Source: Lates calcarifer (taxonomy: Eukaryota; Chordata; Actinopteri; Centropomidae). From it: a stretch of DNA of 64,000 nt. The stretch covers positions 1,387,798 to 1,451,797 of the forward strand of contig NC_066836.1 of NCBI RefSeq assembly GCF_001640805.2. Direction: 5' to 3'. Positions 17,701 to 30,400 of the stretch are shown piece by piece. The notes under the pieces were generated by a model. The model saw only the letters and a program-made list of their open reading frames with translations. It searched no databases and was not told the origin of the DNA. Numbering within the stretch: position 1 is the first letter of the stretch; each line of letters opens with the position of its first letter. Made by a program: the position numbers and the translations under genes.

Positions 17701-17838
17701 TTCTCTGGGTACCTGTTGTACCCCGACTCCTGCGACATTCCCATGGGCCGACATCACCAATGGCAAGAGCCACCTGTCTTTACAGCAAGAGACTTCAGCT
17801 GGGATGGTCCTCAAGATACCACCACTCCTCAACCATAG
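14795..17838 (+). CDS. Secreted collagen-C1q domain protein, otolin-like
   Basis: Predicted extracellular trimer-forming scaffold protein. Coding exons 14795-15245, 15758-15838, 16365-16445 and 16913-17838 join in phase 1 within Gly codons, giving 512 aa. A hydrophobic signal peptide ([17 protein letters not shown]) is followed by an acidic Ser-rich segment, a Cys cluster (FFCLCSHC, about 130-140) and Gly-X-Y collagen repeats (about 145-345). The collagen run is interrupted by short Cys-containing breaks near TCPASCESA and [12 protein letters not shown]1q head (about 350-480) carries [14 protein letters not shown] and FSGYLLYPD, and a short tail follows. Similarity to otolin-1 rests on the Cys cluster before the collagen, the Cys breaks and the [13 protein letters not shown] head; a C1QTNF or other C1q-collagen paralogue is possible. 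The ATG lies directly after a splice acceptor, implying an upstream untranslated exon. The first intron must use a GC donor (15246-15247) to keep frame, and the third donor (GTCTGC) is weak. Confidence 0.85.
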
Positions 17839-18097
17839 TAGGCACCAGCCAGTCAGTCGCAGTTGTAGATGAAGTTTCCACATGCATCCAATCAAACACT
17901 CTGTGCATTTATAACTGCAAGTTTTTAAAGGAGGGGTATTCTAGAAAAGCTGAATTGTCCATTTTTGAGATGGAGATTTCTGTCAGATAAGTTAGTGTGT
18001 TGTGTTATGCAGCTGTAACACCTTACTGTTGTTATCTGATTAAATAGTAATTCGCGCCATCAACTGCCCCTAACTGTGACTTCACTGGAAGCAAGTG

Positions 18098-18103
18098 AAT
18101 AAA
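18098..18103 (+). terminator. Poly(A) signal of the otolin-like gene
   Basis: AATAAA about 260 bp after the stop codon of the collagen-C1q gene, the first canonical signal downstream. Confidence 0.65.
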
Positions 18104-20640
18104 CTCAATATTTAATCAGAACCATTTCTGGACTGACTCTGGGTTCTAGATATGGTCGTTGGTAGGTGAGTCTGGTAGGAGGTCAGAGGCAGGGCAAATA
18201 GGTGTGGTATTACTACACTGGAAAAAACAACAACACAAAAACAAAAAACAAAATTCTTTATAAAAAAGGTTTAACAGTACTGACTTTGGTGGTTCTCTGA
18301 CTTTTCCTGTCTTTGTTTTGGATTAAATAATTTGACGACTATCGCATTTGTCCAATATTTTTCCGTGTGCTAACTATCAAATGCTAAACTAAGGCTGTGA
18401 GTATTGTAAAAATTACACCTGCTTAATATTAATCTAAAGAAACACACACTCTTGAAACTTTTTGCAGTGTGTGTTAATTAACTAAAAACAGCCTTTTGCA
18501 TTGAAGTTCTAGAAAACCAAATTATTTAGTAGGAAAATACCCCCCCTTTAAGTGTGGAGATAAATTCACTCTCATGATTCAACACTCACTGACATATAAA
18601 AATGCATGTAGGCTTACATGTGCCAGCTTGACATCTGCATTTGATCATGCACTTACTTTAATAAATGTTTAGATTGCTGAGCTGGCCACAGTCGGCTGTA
18701 GAGGCTCAAACCTGCTCCAATGGTGAATGTTTTAAAAGCACTTTGCACCCTGAGAGTAATTTTATTTTTATCCTTCAGATCAGCTTACTGCAGCTTAGTT
18801 TTAGAGCCTTTATCATTTCACCTTCTCAAATGTTGATGATGCATATATTTTGATGCTTGAGAGAAAAAAATAATAATTAAATTGCAACCAAAGTGGCTGC
18901 CTCTATCACGAGTCCTCTGACGTTTTATTTCAGTCATTTTATTTTGATGAAAGCGTCTGAAGTAGAGTTGGACTAACCATCCACACTCTGCTGTTCATCC
19001 TGAGTGGATTTGGCTAAACTAGATGTTTCAGTCAGCTCTGCTAGAAACAGCTTCACAGCCCCAAGAGGCCAAAGAAATACCTGAAAACAGTCCACACACT
19101 GACGACTCACTGGTGGCCTGTTTACAGCTTGTATTTATTCAGCCTCTGCTTTAGGGCTGTTTCCAGCAGATCAGTTTTCTCCATGATCTCAGAGTGATTG
19201 TAGTGTTTTGTTACAGGCAGACAAAATAGCACAGCTGGTTGCCATTCTAATTCCACACTTGTGATGAATGACAATGTAAGCTGGTCTGATTCTAGGCGCC
19301 GTCCAACACTCCCAAAACCATTAACCGTTAACTGAGTCAGTCCAAATCCTTAAACCCAATACCTCAGCCAGACCCAACGGCCATACCTGGGCCAGAGCTG
19401 ACATTTGGTCTTTCTGGTGCCAGAACAAAACCAGCAACAGTAAGAGAATAGCTGATGTACAGACACTATTGACCAAAACTATGAGAGGTTGGAAAACTGA
19501 ATTTTCCTTTAAGAGTTACTGAGACATCCAGTACAAACACAATCCTTAAATTCTTGCAATTTGGATCCTTATTTAAAAGCAAGCCAGGTAAACAATCCAC
19601 TCGATGATGGGCTTTGGTCATTTCTCTCCTGTAACTGCTGTCAATCAAAGTGCTCATTTAGCAGCAGAGACTGTAATAGGAATCTTATTTTTGTGTTAGA
19701 AAATGTAAATATGTGAATCAGCACCCTGCGTTAGGGTTAAATCAGGTTTGCTGAGACAAAGGTTTGATCAGTTGAAGAGGTTTACATGGAGAACATGAGG
19801 AGGGACGCTGTGAAGGAAACGAGACGTGGAGCAACAAAGTCACTGAGACATGTACAGGTAGGGCTGTTCAGAGGATGGACACTTACAGAAGGTCAACTGC
19901 TCAACTCTCCATAAAGGAAGTCACAACACTGCTAAAACAATTCTTAACTTAACCAGTTATTGAGTTTTATTAAGGAAAAATGGAATAAAAATAATAACTG
20001 TTTAAATGTGTCACTGGAGTGAAACTATTTCACTTGTTTCTTATATAAATGAACTGATTTTAAAGTACAGATACTGAGCCAGACTGCACAGGAACAAGTG
20101 GAATTATTTTAGTCATATTATCATATTAAATTTAGTCAGAATATGAGGGAACATGATTTGTTATTTTATACTATCTAACACACAAAATCAATAAAAATGG
20201 CTGATTTTGCAGAAGAACCAATGACTGATGAAGCCCCTTGTTAAAGACACATTAAAAAGAAGCTATAGCTAAAGCTGGAAGCTACAGGATGCCTTCAGGT
20301 GATCCTGGATGTGACAGACGGTGATGATGGTGGCATAACAAAGATAAAGCACTGTCAGCTCCTGATGAGGAACTTCAGTGTATCATCTGTTCACGCCTCA
20401 GTTTGCTGTGATCTGTGCATTGTGGTTTTGTCTGAAATTAAAAATTAACTTTCTCCTGAGGCTTGTGTTCGACTGTTCATACAGCGGTTTAGATTGTGTT
20501 CACAGTTTGTATCATATCTGAACTTCTCCTTTAAAAACCTACACATTTTTATAGATGTAAAAAAACATGAACCACATGCAGCCTCAACCCTGAGCCTCAG
20601 ACACAGCGTTACACCAAGAAAGAGCAGCTGATGCAAGAAT
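18104..20640. other. Convergent intergenic spacer
   Basis: About 2.5 kb between the 3' ends of the otolin-like gene and sag. It is AT-rich, with short chance frames only and no recognised repeat or RNA gene. Confidence 0.55.
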
Positions 20641-20653
20641 GGATCAATCAGCT

Positions 20654-20659
20654 TTTATT
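20654..20659 (-). terminator. Poly(A) signal of sag
   Basis: TTTATT on the plus strand (AATAAA on the coding strand), about 790 bp beyond the sag stop codon (21444-21446). It gives a 3' UTR of typical length. Confidence 0.55.
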
Positions 20660-21443
20660 GTCACAGAGTTCAAACTGCAGCCACACAGAACGTCGCCTCT
20701 CCTTTACAAGCCAAATCAAACGTAGCCTTCTATAAAAATGTTCCTACAATAAATCTGAACTCAACTTCAGATTTACTTCAGATGCATCAGTCTGAGCGTT
20801 TCCTCCTGAGCCTCACCTGATCTACTCTCTGCCTCTGATTTCTGTCATATGATGATTTAACACATGAAACTAATTCCCATATTATCTATGAGAACTTTCT
20901 GTGCAGTGTTTCATTTAAAATTGTTACAGAAACAATCCAGAAATCTCCAGCAGCAGCTGCTGATGACACACTGAACAGATGACTCCTGACGTTGTCTCAC
21001 GTTACTTCAGATCTGGACATGCAGTCCAGTATAAAAGCACTAAAAATTATCTTCACAAACTGCATTAAAGGGATACTTAACGCTTTTTATTAACTGAAGG
21101 ACCATATCTGTGGTTTTTGCTCGTTAGCAGACAAACATCAGGTAAAAGAAAGTTATAAAGATTTCATATTTGACCTCCTCACATCTGTTTAACAACTGTC
21201 TCATCCAAGTCTTCTGTTTACTTCTTCCACTGGATTATCCTCAAACTGTCACTGTGTCAGTGAGACTGAAGAACACTGTGACCAAACAGCGTGTGCTGGA
21301 AAATGATTTACAGTGAATTATGTCTAAATGCTACTCTAAGATGCTAAATCACTGGCATGGTCCTTTAATAAAACCTATTCTTTATCTAGCACAAACTCTG
21401 AGCTCAAACCCCCAGCTGTCGTCACCCTGGTTGACTCTTTCCT

Positions 21444-24400
21444 CTACTTCTCTTTGGGCGCCATGTCGTCGCCACCCGACACATTTCCTTCTTCGTCCTC
21501 GTCGTCGCAGACTATCCCCTTCAGGTAGGAGCGCTTGAACTCCTGGAACACCATCTCCTCCTCCATCTCACTACAGACAGCAGCAGAGGGAGCAGACTTG
21601 AAGTTTACAAGTTCACAGTTTTGGAGGATGTGGACAAATTGAACGATAAAACATTGTGAATTTACTGCAGATCTGATGGATCACAGAGACCCGTCCACCA
21701 CACTGACGGACAACATATGACTCCTCTGAATTATCTGGGAGGATATCGTTTGAAGAAAAGCCTGAAACTGGGAATACAGAACTGGATAAAACACCTCTGG
21801 AACCAGGGACTCCTCTGACCAGTCTCCCTGTAAAGTTACATCCAGTTTAACCTGAGCAGAGATCGACTGAAACACAACAACTGAAACACGTGGGGGAGTC
21901 AGTTTCTTAAATCTTCAGGTTGACTGAAATGTTTTCACCCAGGAAGCATGAAGAAACAGGGAATCAGAACAGGAATCAGGAACAGTCAGAGGAGAGCTGA
22001 CAGTGCAGGGATTTGAACAGGAGCTGACGGAGGAATGAAGGACTAACAAAAACAAAGAGCTGATGAAGGGATAAAAGATCTGGGAACATGAACCCGTCCC
22101 TGAATGACCTGAACAAAGCGGCAGTGGACAGAGGACATTTGTCTGTGATCTGTCCTCACCACAAACGGTTCACTCATTCATCCACAGCTCCTGACAGACT
22201 GATGCTTCTTTTAGAGTCAAACAACATTTAAACTCTACATGTGTTGGAAGAACATCTTACCTTTCCTTCACTGTTGGCAGCGACAGAGACAAAAAGACAG
22301 GAAGGTTTACATTCAGTCTGACTGTCCGACTTTCTATTATCCATTAAATCAGAAATGTGGACGGCTGCAGACGTACACAGCTGCCATGAAACACACCAAC
22401 AAACAGAGACAGATGTGAGTGTGTTTACCTGCATCAGGTTTAGGATGCATCAGTTTGAAGGGAATCTCCAGGCCGACCTCACTGCAACACAAAACAGATG
22501 TTTCTCACTGGGTTTCATGGGTTAATGATGATTCATTATGTCAGATACATTTGTTTAACCAAAGAAAACATTAATAAATATGCATTATTCTGAAAAAATG
22601 TAAAACCTCAAAGGTGTAAAATGAAAACTAAAGATTAGCTGACGTAGTATTGAGCAATGGTAATGAAAGCACAGCAAGTCTCGAGGATATAAAACTGTAG
22701 TTTTCATTAACTTGTAATTTAAAACTTGTGAGCCTCTGTCAGACGCTAAACTACATTCTGTCATTTCCTAACTTTCATTTAGAATAACATTTACAAACTG
22801 AACAGGTGCTTGAAAGCAGTTGGACATGAACTCACCTTGATCCCATCATCCTGTGAGCGTGGCAGAGAACAAGCAGAAACAAACACAAGCAGCTTTGATT
22901 CATGGGAAATGACAGTCAGGAGGCGGCGAGTTAACAATCAACCCAGAGTATGAAAAAAGAACCATGTCACCCTGCACACGTCCAGATCCACCATGTTACT
23001 GCAGAGCTACACACACACATTTAAAATGACCAATGACAGGACGTCAGATTTCCTTCTCTGCATTGATTCATTTCTGTTCTCAGGTCTGTTCTGTGGGAAC
23101 TAAGCAGCTGTCTGTTGGGTGTTTCAGGAGATTTCATGTGTGACACCACAAAGATCCAGACACTCTCTGCTCATGTGACAGCTCAGTGGATCTCACTCAC
23201 ATATGAACCTGTATGGACTCACACACACACACAGAAACTGACCCTCCAACGATGAGCTTCACCATGACTCTGTATGAAACCATGATTCCCAGCACCTCCT
23301 TCTGCACCCCCTCCTTGATCCTGAGAGAGAAGACAGAGATCATTTAAACAGAGTCGAATCCTGAGCTGACATTTCAAGTCCTGCAGAAACTTTTCAGGCT
23401 GAAGTCTCAGATTTTTCCCTCACATGCTGGATGATGCCAGGTTGGTGTCTTCATGCTTCAGTTTGCCGTCCAGAGCGATGCCCCTCCTCTCCCTGTTGTT
23501 GGCGAGCAGAGGAAGGAGCTTGTACTCTTTCTGCAGGGTCGCTCCGGCGGACACCGTGTCCCTGGACACCAGGACAGTTACACATTTAACTTTAGTAGGA
23601 AACAGAACAGAGAGGATCTGATGTTTAAACACTCAACAACAGACAGGTGTGTAATAAACCAGGAAGTGTACAGAGATGATCCTGAGTCATCCTGACTGCT
23701 TAAGAGCACAATCAAAAAATAAAACAACTGTATATGAACCAAGGGGGCGTCTGTATTTTTGCCCAACAGAAATCACTTTATTTAGAGAAATATTTAGAAT
23801 TTATGACACACACCACCTTTATGGATTCATGAAAAAGTCTTAACATAAAAATCTCCTGCGATTTACCTAAAAAACAGAACGAGTTGTAGAAAAAGGGTAG
23901 AGCAAAATAAAGTTACATTTATTATCCTATATATGCTTATATATTGTAATATCACAACTGAAAAATATTTTTATCTGAACTAAACAACTAAACAAAAACC
24001 AAACAAAACACTGTGTCAGGTAAATATCAACAAAACATACGGTCTCATGTTGATGACATAACCAGCAGACACAGTAGATTCATCATAGGGAAAAGTCAGC
24101 AGCTGTGTGATATACATGACTTTACTGAATCATTTTTTTCTTATTTATTTCGGATTCAAAAACCTCCACCCTGCCTCCGGCTGCAGAGTTTGGTGTTGTG
24201 ATTTCCTGGAAAAGGTTTTTCTTGATGAATCTTTGTTGTCACATTTCCTATTTACGTATTTATCAACCAGCACATTCCTCTGATCTGTGTTCCACCTCAG
24301 CCTGTAGCATTTAGCTCTGCTGCACCTACACAAAGCAGAACTACAGGTGAACGTGGAGACGCCCTTACAGTCTGCACACCCACCTCCTAATATCTACACA

Positions 24401-27400
24401 ATGAAATCTGAAAAGGAGTGAAATAACCACCATCATCATCCTCATCATCATCATCTCACAGAGACTGGTAAAACTGTCAGTGGGAGTTCACTCCAAGTGT
24501 TGAAGTATGGAAACAGTCTGTCAGTGAAGGTGTGTGTGAAGGTGTGTATGTGTGTGTCAGTATCAGGATCAGAAAACGACAACTTCCCGTCCTCCCAGTC
24601 CAGATTCACTTTGATCCTGTGGAGCTTCTTCTTCACTGCGAGAACAGTGGATCGAAGTGATGAGGAGAAGGTTCGGTATTTACCATCACAGAACCATACG
24701 GACCATAATCCAGACAGGATGGCTTCTTTCCTCTGGACAGACTCTGCTGCCACACCCAGTGACCAGTCTGGATTGTCTCCAACCTCAACATCCCAGCTGT
24801 GAGTCCCCGAGTTAAAGCCCTCAGAGCCCAGGACAGAGGTGTACAAGTCAAACCTCTCTGGATTGTCAGGAAGTTGCTGTTTCACTTCCTGTCTCACAGC
24901 AGTCAGATCCTCAGAGAGAGAGAGTTCAGGATGAGCAGAGTTTGGATCCAGAACCACAGGACTGTAGGAGACCATGTCCTTCATCTTGTTCCAGATGTTG
25001 AAGGTCAGGTTGCCCAGGTGTTTGGCCTGGTCTATCAGAGCTCCTGAGAGCAGCTGGTGATCCTCCAGCAGGGGGCGCTGCTGGACTCTTTCCACTGCAG
25101 CCTTGTAGTTGTTGAGGAATGAGACGTCTTCAGCTCTCAGCTCGTCCTCTGTGGCTCTGACTGTGTGTGAAAGAGCTGCTATCTCTCTGCTCAGAGCCTC
25201 CATCTTCTCCTTCATCATCTGACTCTTCTGCTCCTCTTCCTCCCTCAGTGCAGCCATCCTGGCCTCCTCTTCCTCTTCTAGAAACTGGTGAAGCTTCTTA
25301 AACTGCTCCTTAATCTGCCTCTCTGTGTGTCGGGCCTGGACCTTAATGTGTTCTGCTGTTTGATCAAACTCCACTTTAACTTCTTCTAAACTCTTTAACT
25401 TCTTCTTTAAGGACTCCAGAGTTTCCTGAAGTTCCTTCTTGTGTTGTCGTGCAGCTTCATCGATGGGTCTGAATCTGTGGTTGGAGTGTTTTTCTGAATC
25501 TCTGCAGACGAGACACACTGGCTGCTGATGGTCCAGACAGAAGAGTCTGAGTTTCTCAGAGTGCAGACTGCAGAGACGCTCTGAACCTGCTGAATATCTC
25601 CGGTCCCTCCTCTGTAAGATGCTCTCACACAGGTTCTTCAGTGCCAGGTTACAGGGCAGTTCCCCCTGTGAAGATATTTTTTTACAAAGCGGACACTCGT
25701 GGATTACTTTCTGTGTCCACCAGCTCTGCAGACAGCCTTTACAGAAGCTGTGGCAACACCACAGGATGACAGGATCTTTAAAGATGTCACAGCAGACAGG
25801 ACAAAGGAGGTCCTCCTCTGAGTGGGAAGCCATTTAGTCTGAGTGAAACCTGGAAACAGCAGGCAGTTGGTTCAAAGAGGAAAGCGGTCAGCCACCACGT
25901 CAGTCCGTGCTTTAGAAAGTTCCCTGAAATATATTTTTTACGTTCAGTCTCGCAAAACCTTGAGTTCATTTAATCTCCAGCAGGTTGAAGAGGCAGTGCT
26001 CCAGGTTTCCATCTCTCTGTCTGTTGGCAGTGACGGTTTCTATTGAATGAATCTCAAAGTCCGTCAGTGACTCAGTGGTTTCATGAGTCAGCTAAGGGGT
26101 GGAGCTGTGGTAACTGAGCAGGTAGAGTTTCATTCCAGGTTAATGGAACTGCAAATGTACCAACAAATAAGAGCTTGGTACCAAGCAGATACTGGGTGTG
26201 GACTGATTTTTTTGACAATGTCAAATGTTAATAACGTCTAAACTTTTTTTTATCTTAGGAAACTTGTGTTTCATGAATTAGTAACCTCATATGTCTGAGT
26301 GGCCCGGCCAACAGTTTGTAGAAATGTCATCAACCTCGACTGCAACACGCCAACGTGGCGTAATAATGATTTTCTTAAAAACACAATTGAGGTTTTTTTC
26401 CTCCTAAAGTCTTTAAAGGAAGGTTTTACTCTCAGGTTTAGCTCAGATCCCAACAACATCACTTAGACTGCTTTAGTGTGGAGTTAGTTCATTTTGTTCT
26501 TTACTGTATATTGAAATTTATTTCATGTTTTTGTCGAAAGCACGAACTAGAAATCAAAGAAACGTGAACCAGTAAGACTTCTGTCGTTTTATGCCCAAAG
26601 CAATCACTTTATTTAAACAAATAAACTGTAAATGGATCATATTTTGCTTTAAAGGGCAACATCGTGGATTAAATCAAAAAACACTGCGTAACATAAAATC
26701 ATCCAAGATTTAACCTCAAACAAAAGACAAGTTGAGGCATGAGAGCTGAGCACACACAGATAAATACAGCTTTAAAATCTAGATTAGGAAACAAGTTAGT
26801 TTAGTCAAGTGTGAACACAAAGAACAGCTTGTTTCAAACTACATATCTGAACGTAGAGGACAGTGTCTTTACAGAGCTGAAGCCATGTGTGTACGTTTGA
26901 TTTGTTGGTAATAATCTTAAAACTAGTGGTTTATTAAACTAAACAGCTCGTCCATCTCCTCCAGCCAACATTTCACTGCACTGACAGAAGTTAAGATCTG
27001 AGCTCTGTGAACGACAAACACAAGAAGACGATCAAACAGGTCTGAACAGTTTATCCAGATGATCTGAAGAATTTAGTTTACAGGTCAAACTGACGGTGAC
27101 GACACCTGAATGTCTCTGATGATCCCTCAGTGATAAAAATGATAATTTAACTTATTCACTGTTGTTCAGATCAAGCTTGTCAGTTACCACATCTCTACCT
27201 GTGTGAACAGTCACAGAAACCTTCACTGGCAAAATCTTCAACATGAGATTTGTCATATTCCAGATATACGGGAACACTCTGTCAGTGAAGGTGTCGGTGA
27301 AGGTGTATATGAGTGTGTCAGTGTCAGGATCAAAAAACTGAAGTTTTCCTCCCTCCCAGTCCAGATTCACTCTGATCCTGTGGAGCTTCTTCTTCAGATG

Positions 27401-30400
27401 GAAAACAGTGGAATAATGCAGAGTAGAGTGTGCTTTGTATTTACCATCAGAGAATCGGATTGTCCACAATCCAGACCACAAGTGTCCTTTCCTCTGGACA
27501 GACTCTGAGAACACGCCTACCTCCCAGTCTGGATTATCTCCAACCACGACGTACCAGCTGTGAGTCCCAGAGCTGAACCCCTCAGAGCCCAGGACAGAGC
27601 AGCGACTGCACCTCAGCCTCTCTGGATTGTCAGGAAGCTGCTGTTCCTCTCCACACCTCACAGCAGTCAGATCCTCAGAGAGAGAGAGTTCAGAACGAGC
27701 AGTGTTTGGATCCAGAACCACAGGACTGTAGGAAACCATGTCCTTCATCTTGTTCCAGATGTTGAAGGTCAGGTTGCCCAGGTGTTTGGCCTGGTCTATC
27801 AGAGCTCCTGAGAGCAGCTGGTGATCCTCCAGCAGGGGGCGCTGCTGGACTCTTTCCACTGCAGCCTTGTAGTTGTTGAGGAATGAGACGTCTTCAGCTC
27901 TCAGCTCGTCCTCTGTGGCTCTGACTGTGTGTGAAAGAGCTGCTATCTCTCTGCTCAGAGCCTCCATCTTCTCCTTCATCATCTGACTCTTCTGCTCCTC
28001 TTCCTCCCTCAGTGCAGCCATCCTGGCCTCCTCTTCCTCTTCTAGAAACTGGTGAAGCTTCTTAAACTGCTCCTTAATCTGCCTCTCTGTGTGTTGGGCC
28101 TGGACCTTAATGTGTTCTGCTGTTTGATCAAACTTCACTTTAACTTCTTCTAAACTCTTTAACTTCTTCTTTAAGGGCTCCAGAGTCCACTGAAGTTCCT
28201 TCTTGTGTCGTCGTGCAGCTTCATCGACGGGTCTGAATCTGTGGTTGGAGTGTTTTTCTGAATCTCTGCAGACCAGACACACTGGCTGCTGATGGTCCAG
28301 ACAGAAGAGTCTGAGTTTCTCAGAGTGCAGACTGCAGAGACGCTCTGAACCTGCTGAATATCTCCGGTCCCTCTCCTGTGAGAGGCTCTCACACAGGTTC
28401 CTTAACACAAAATTACAATAAGGGAAATCCTTTGAAGATCTTCTCTTGCAAACTGGACAATCATGAAGCACTCTGTCTGTCCACCAGCTCTGCAGACAGC
28501 CTTTACAGAAGCTGTGGCAGCACGACAGGATGACGGGATCTTTAAAGATGTCTTGACAGACAGGACAGCACAGATCCTTCTCTAATCTAGAAGTCATTTC
28601 GTCTCTGTGTGAAGCTGGAAACTGGAAGCTCTCTTCCTCTCCAGAGATTCACTCAAAATTAGTTTGAGTCTTTCTTCCTGTCAAACGTCAGTGTGTGGAG
28701 TCACCAGCAGCTTGAAGAGGCAGTATTCACAGTAGTGGAAAAGGTGAGTTTGTTCTTGAGCTTTAGTTTTTATCTGGTCTTGTAAGTGTGTCCCTCCTCA
28801 GTGAGATAAAATAATCATTTTCCTGGTTCCAGGTCAGTTGTTGCTTTTTCGGTCCAGAGGTCAGTTTTATATCGTACAATAAAACAATAATGCTCACAGA
28901 CCAAAATGTTTCACGTGACATTCTGTTAATGTTCACTGTAAAAACAGGATGATAATAACTTAACTCCAGTGCACTGTTTTCTCATAACCCAGCACATCAA
29001 TGTCTAACGCACAAAATCTGATTTTTGACTCAGATAACCAGCCAAGTGTCTTCATTGTGTTAGTACACAAAGTGCAACACCTGTAACACTTCACTCTGGT
29101 TTTCTTTGCTGTCATTGTTCTCTGTTTATTTATCTCACCTTTCCAAAAGCCACTGACCACAGGAACTGATTCTGTATTTCACTAACTGGAGAAACCTTTC
29201 TAAGGAGACTTTTGTGACTGAACTGATCACACAAAATTTTCTTCATTATGGACGCACATCTGTACGTAATTTCCCCGAGGGAGTCATCCCAAAGGGATCA
29301 ATAAAGTCCGTCAAAGTCTAAGTCTGTAATACTGCCACACTGTGACTTACAGATGTGATAACGACATCTCTCTGTGTAACTGTGTAACCTGTTGTGTGTG
29401 TTGATCATTACCCATACTCCTCGATGGCCACAGATTTGATGTAGGTGTCATTGGAGTACAAGACCACAGAGGAGATCTGATCCACTGAGGAGGACAAGAG
29501 GAGACACGTGGGCCACATTTACACCAGTTCTGATCCTGCACAGGCTTCATGCAAATGTAAATCAACCTCCTCTCGTCACGGTGAAAACAGTACGAGCAGT
29601 AAGTATCATGTTTACCAGAGACGATGATGTTCTTGATGTTTTTGTTGGAGTTGTTTGTGATGTTGACGTACACCTTGATGGTTTCACCGTGGTAGTAAAG
29701 CTAAAAACAAGAAAAAAGGTCAGAGGAGGTAAACATCAACACACAGTGGATGGACTCATGTTCCCTGTTAACGGTTACAGTCACTGAGGTGACGAGCCTC
29801 ACGGTCAGAGTTATAAAACACTGTTTATTAAAGGACAGAAAAGGCAGCACTTCTCATGGTGATAACGCAGAACTGATGGGTCTGAATCACACAGTCACAA
29901 TGTTTTACTTTGTCATTTGAGATGAAGCTCTAATTGTGCAAAGTCATTGCATATAAACCACGAAGAATTTGATCCACTGAGATTTTAGACTTCAGCAGAT
30001 TTAGAAAAAGTCCTGCTCTTCTGACTGAGGCTGCCGAGTGTCTTCAATGTGACACAAACTGACTGAAAGAGATTCACTACACTGCGTGTTCAGTGTATGT
30101 GAAGATACAGAGTAATATGAGGTAACCCACCTCTTTGTCCAGACTGGCCTTGACATGCAGTGGTTTGTCAGACATGACAAAGTCCCGGGTGGTTTCAACT
30201 GAGGGCGCCACTCCCTCACCCTCTGGGGCGTACTGGACTTTCCTGAGCATCAGCTTCACTGAGCTCCTGTTGGACAAAGCACAGAAAAAATATGTCTAAA
30301 AATTCAAACTTGCAAAGACTGAGTGAGATTTACTTTCTTAATAAATGGACCTAGAAGGGCCTTGTAGGTTTTATTTTCTTTATTAACAAACACAGACGAT

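Noticed and set aside
24425..24455. (CAT)n-like run at the TRIM copy 1 3' end
   Set aside because: Only a few imperfect units; not a meaningful microsatellite.
25920..25928. TTCCCTGAA as a STAT site before TRIM copy 1
   Set aside because: Single short match with no ISRE nearby and no counterpart before TRIM copy 2; expected by chance.
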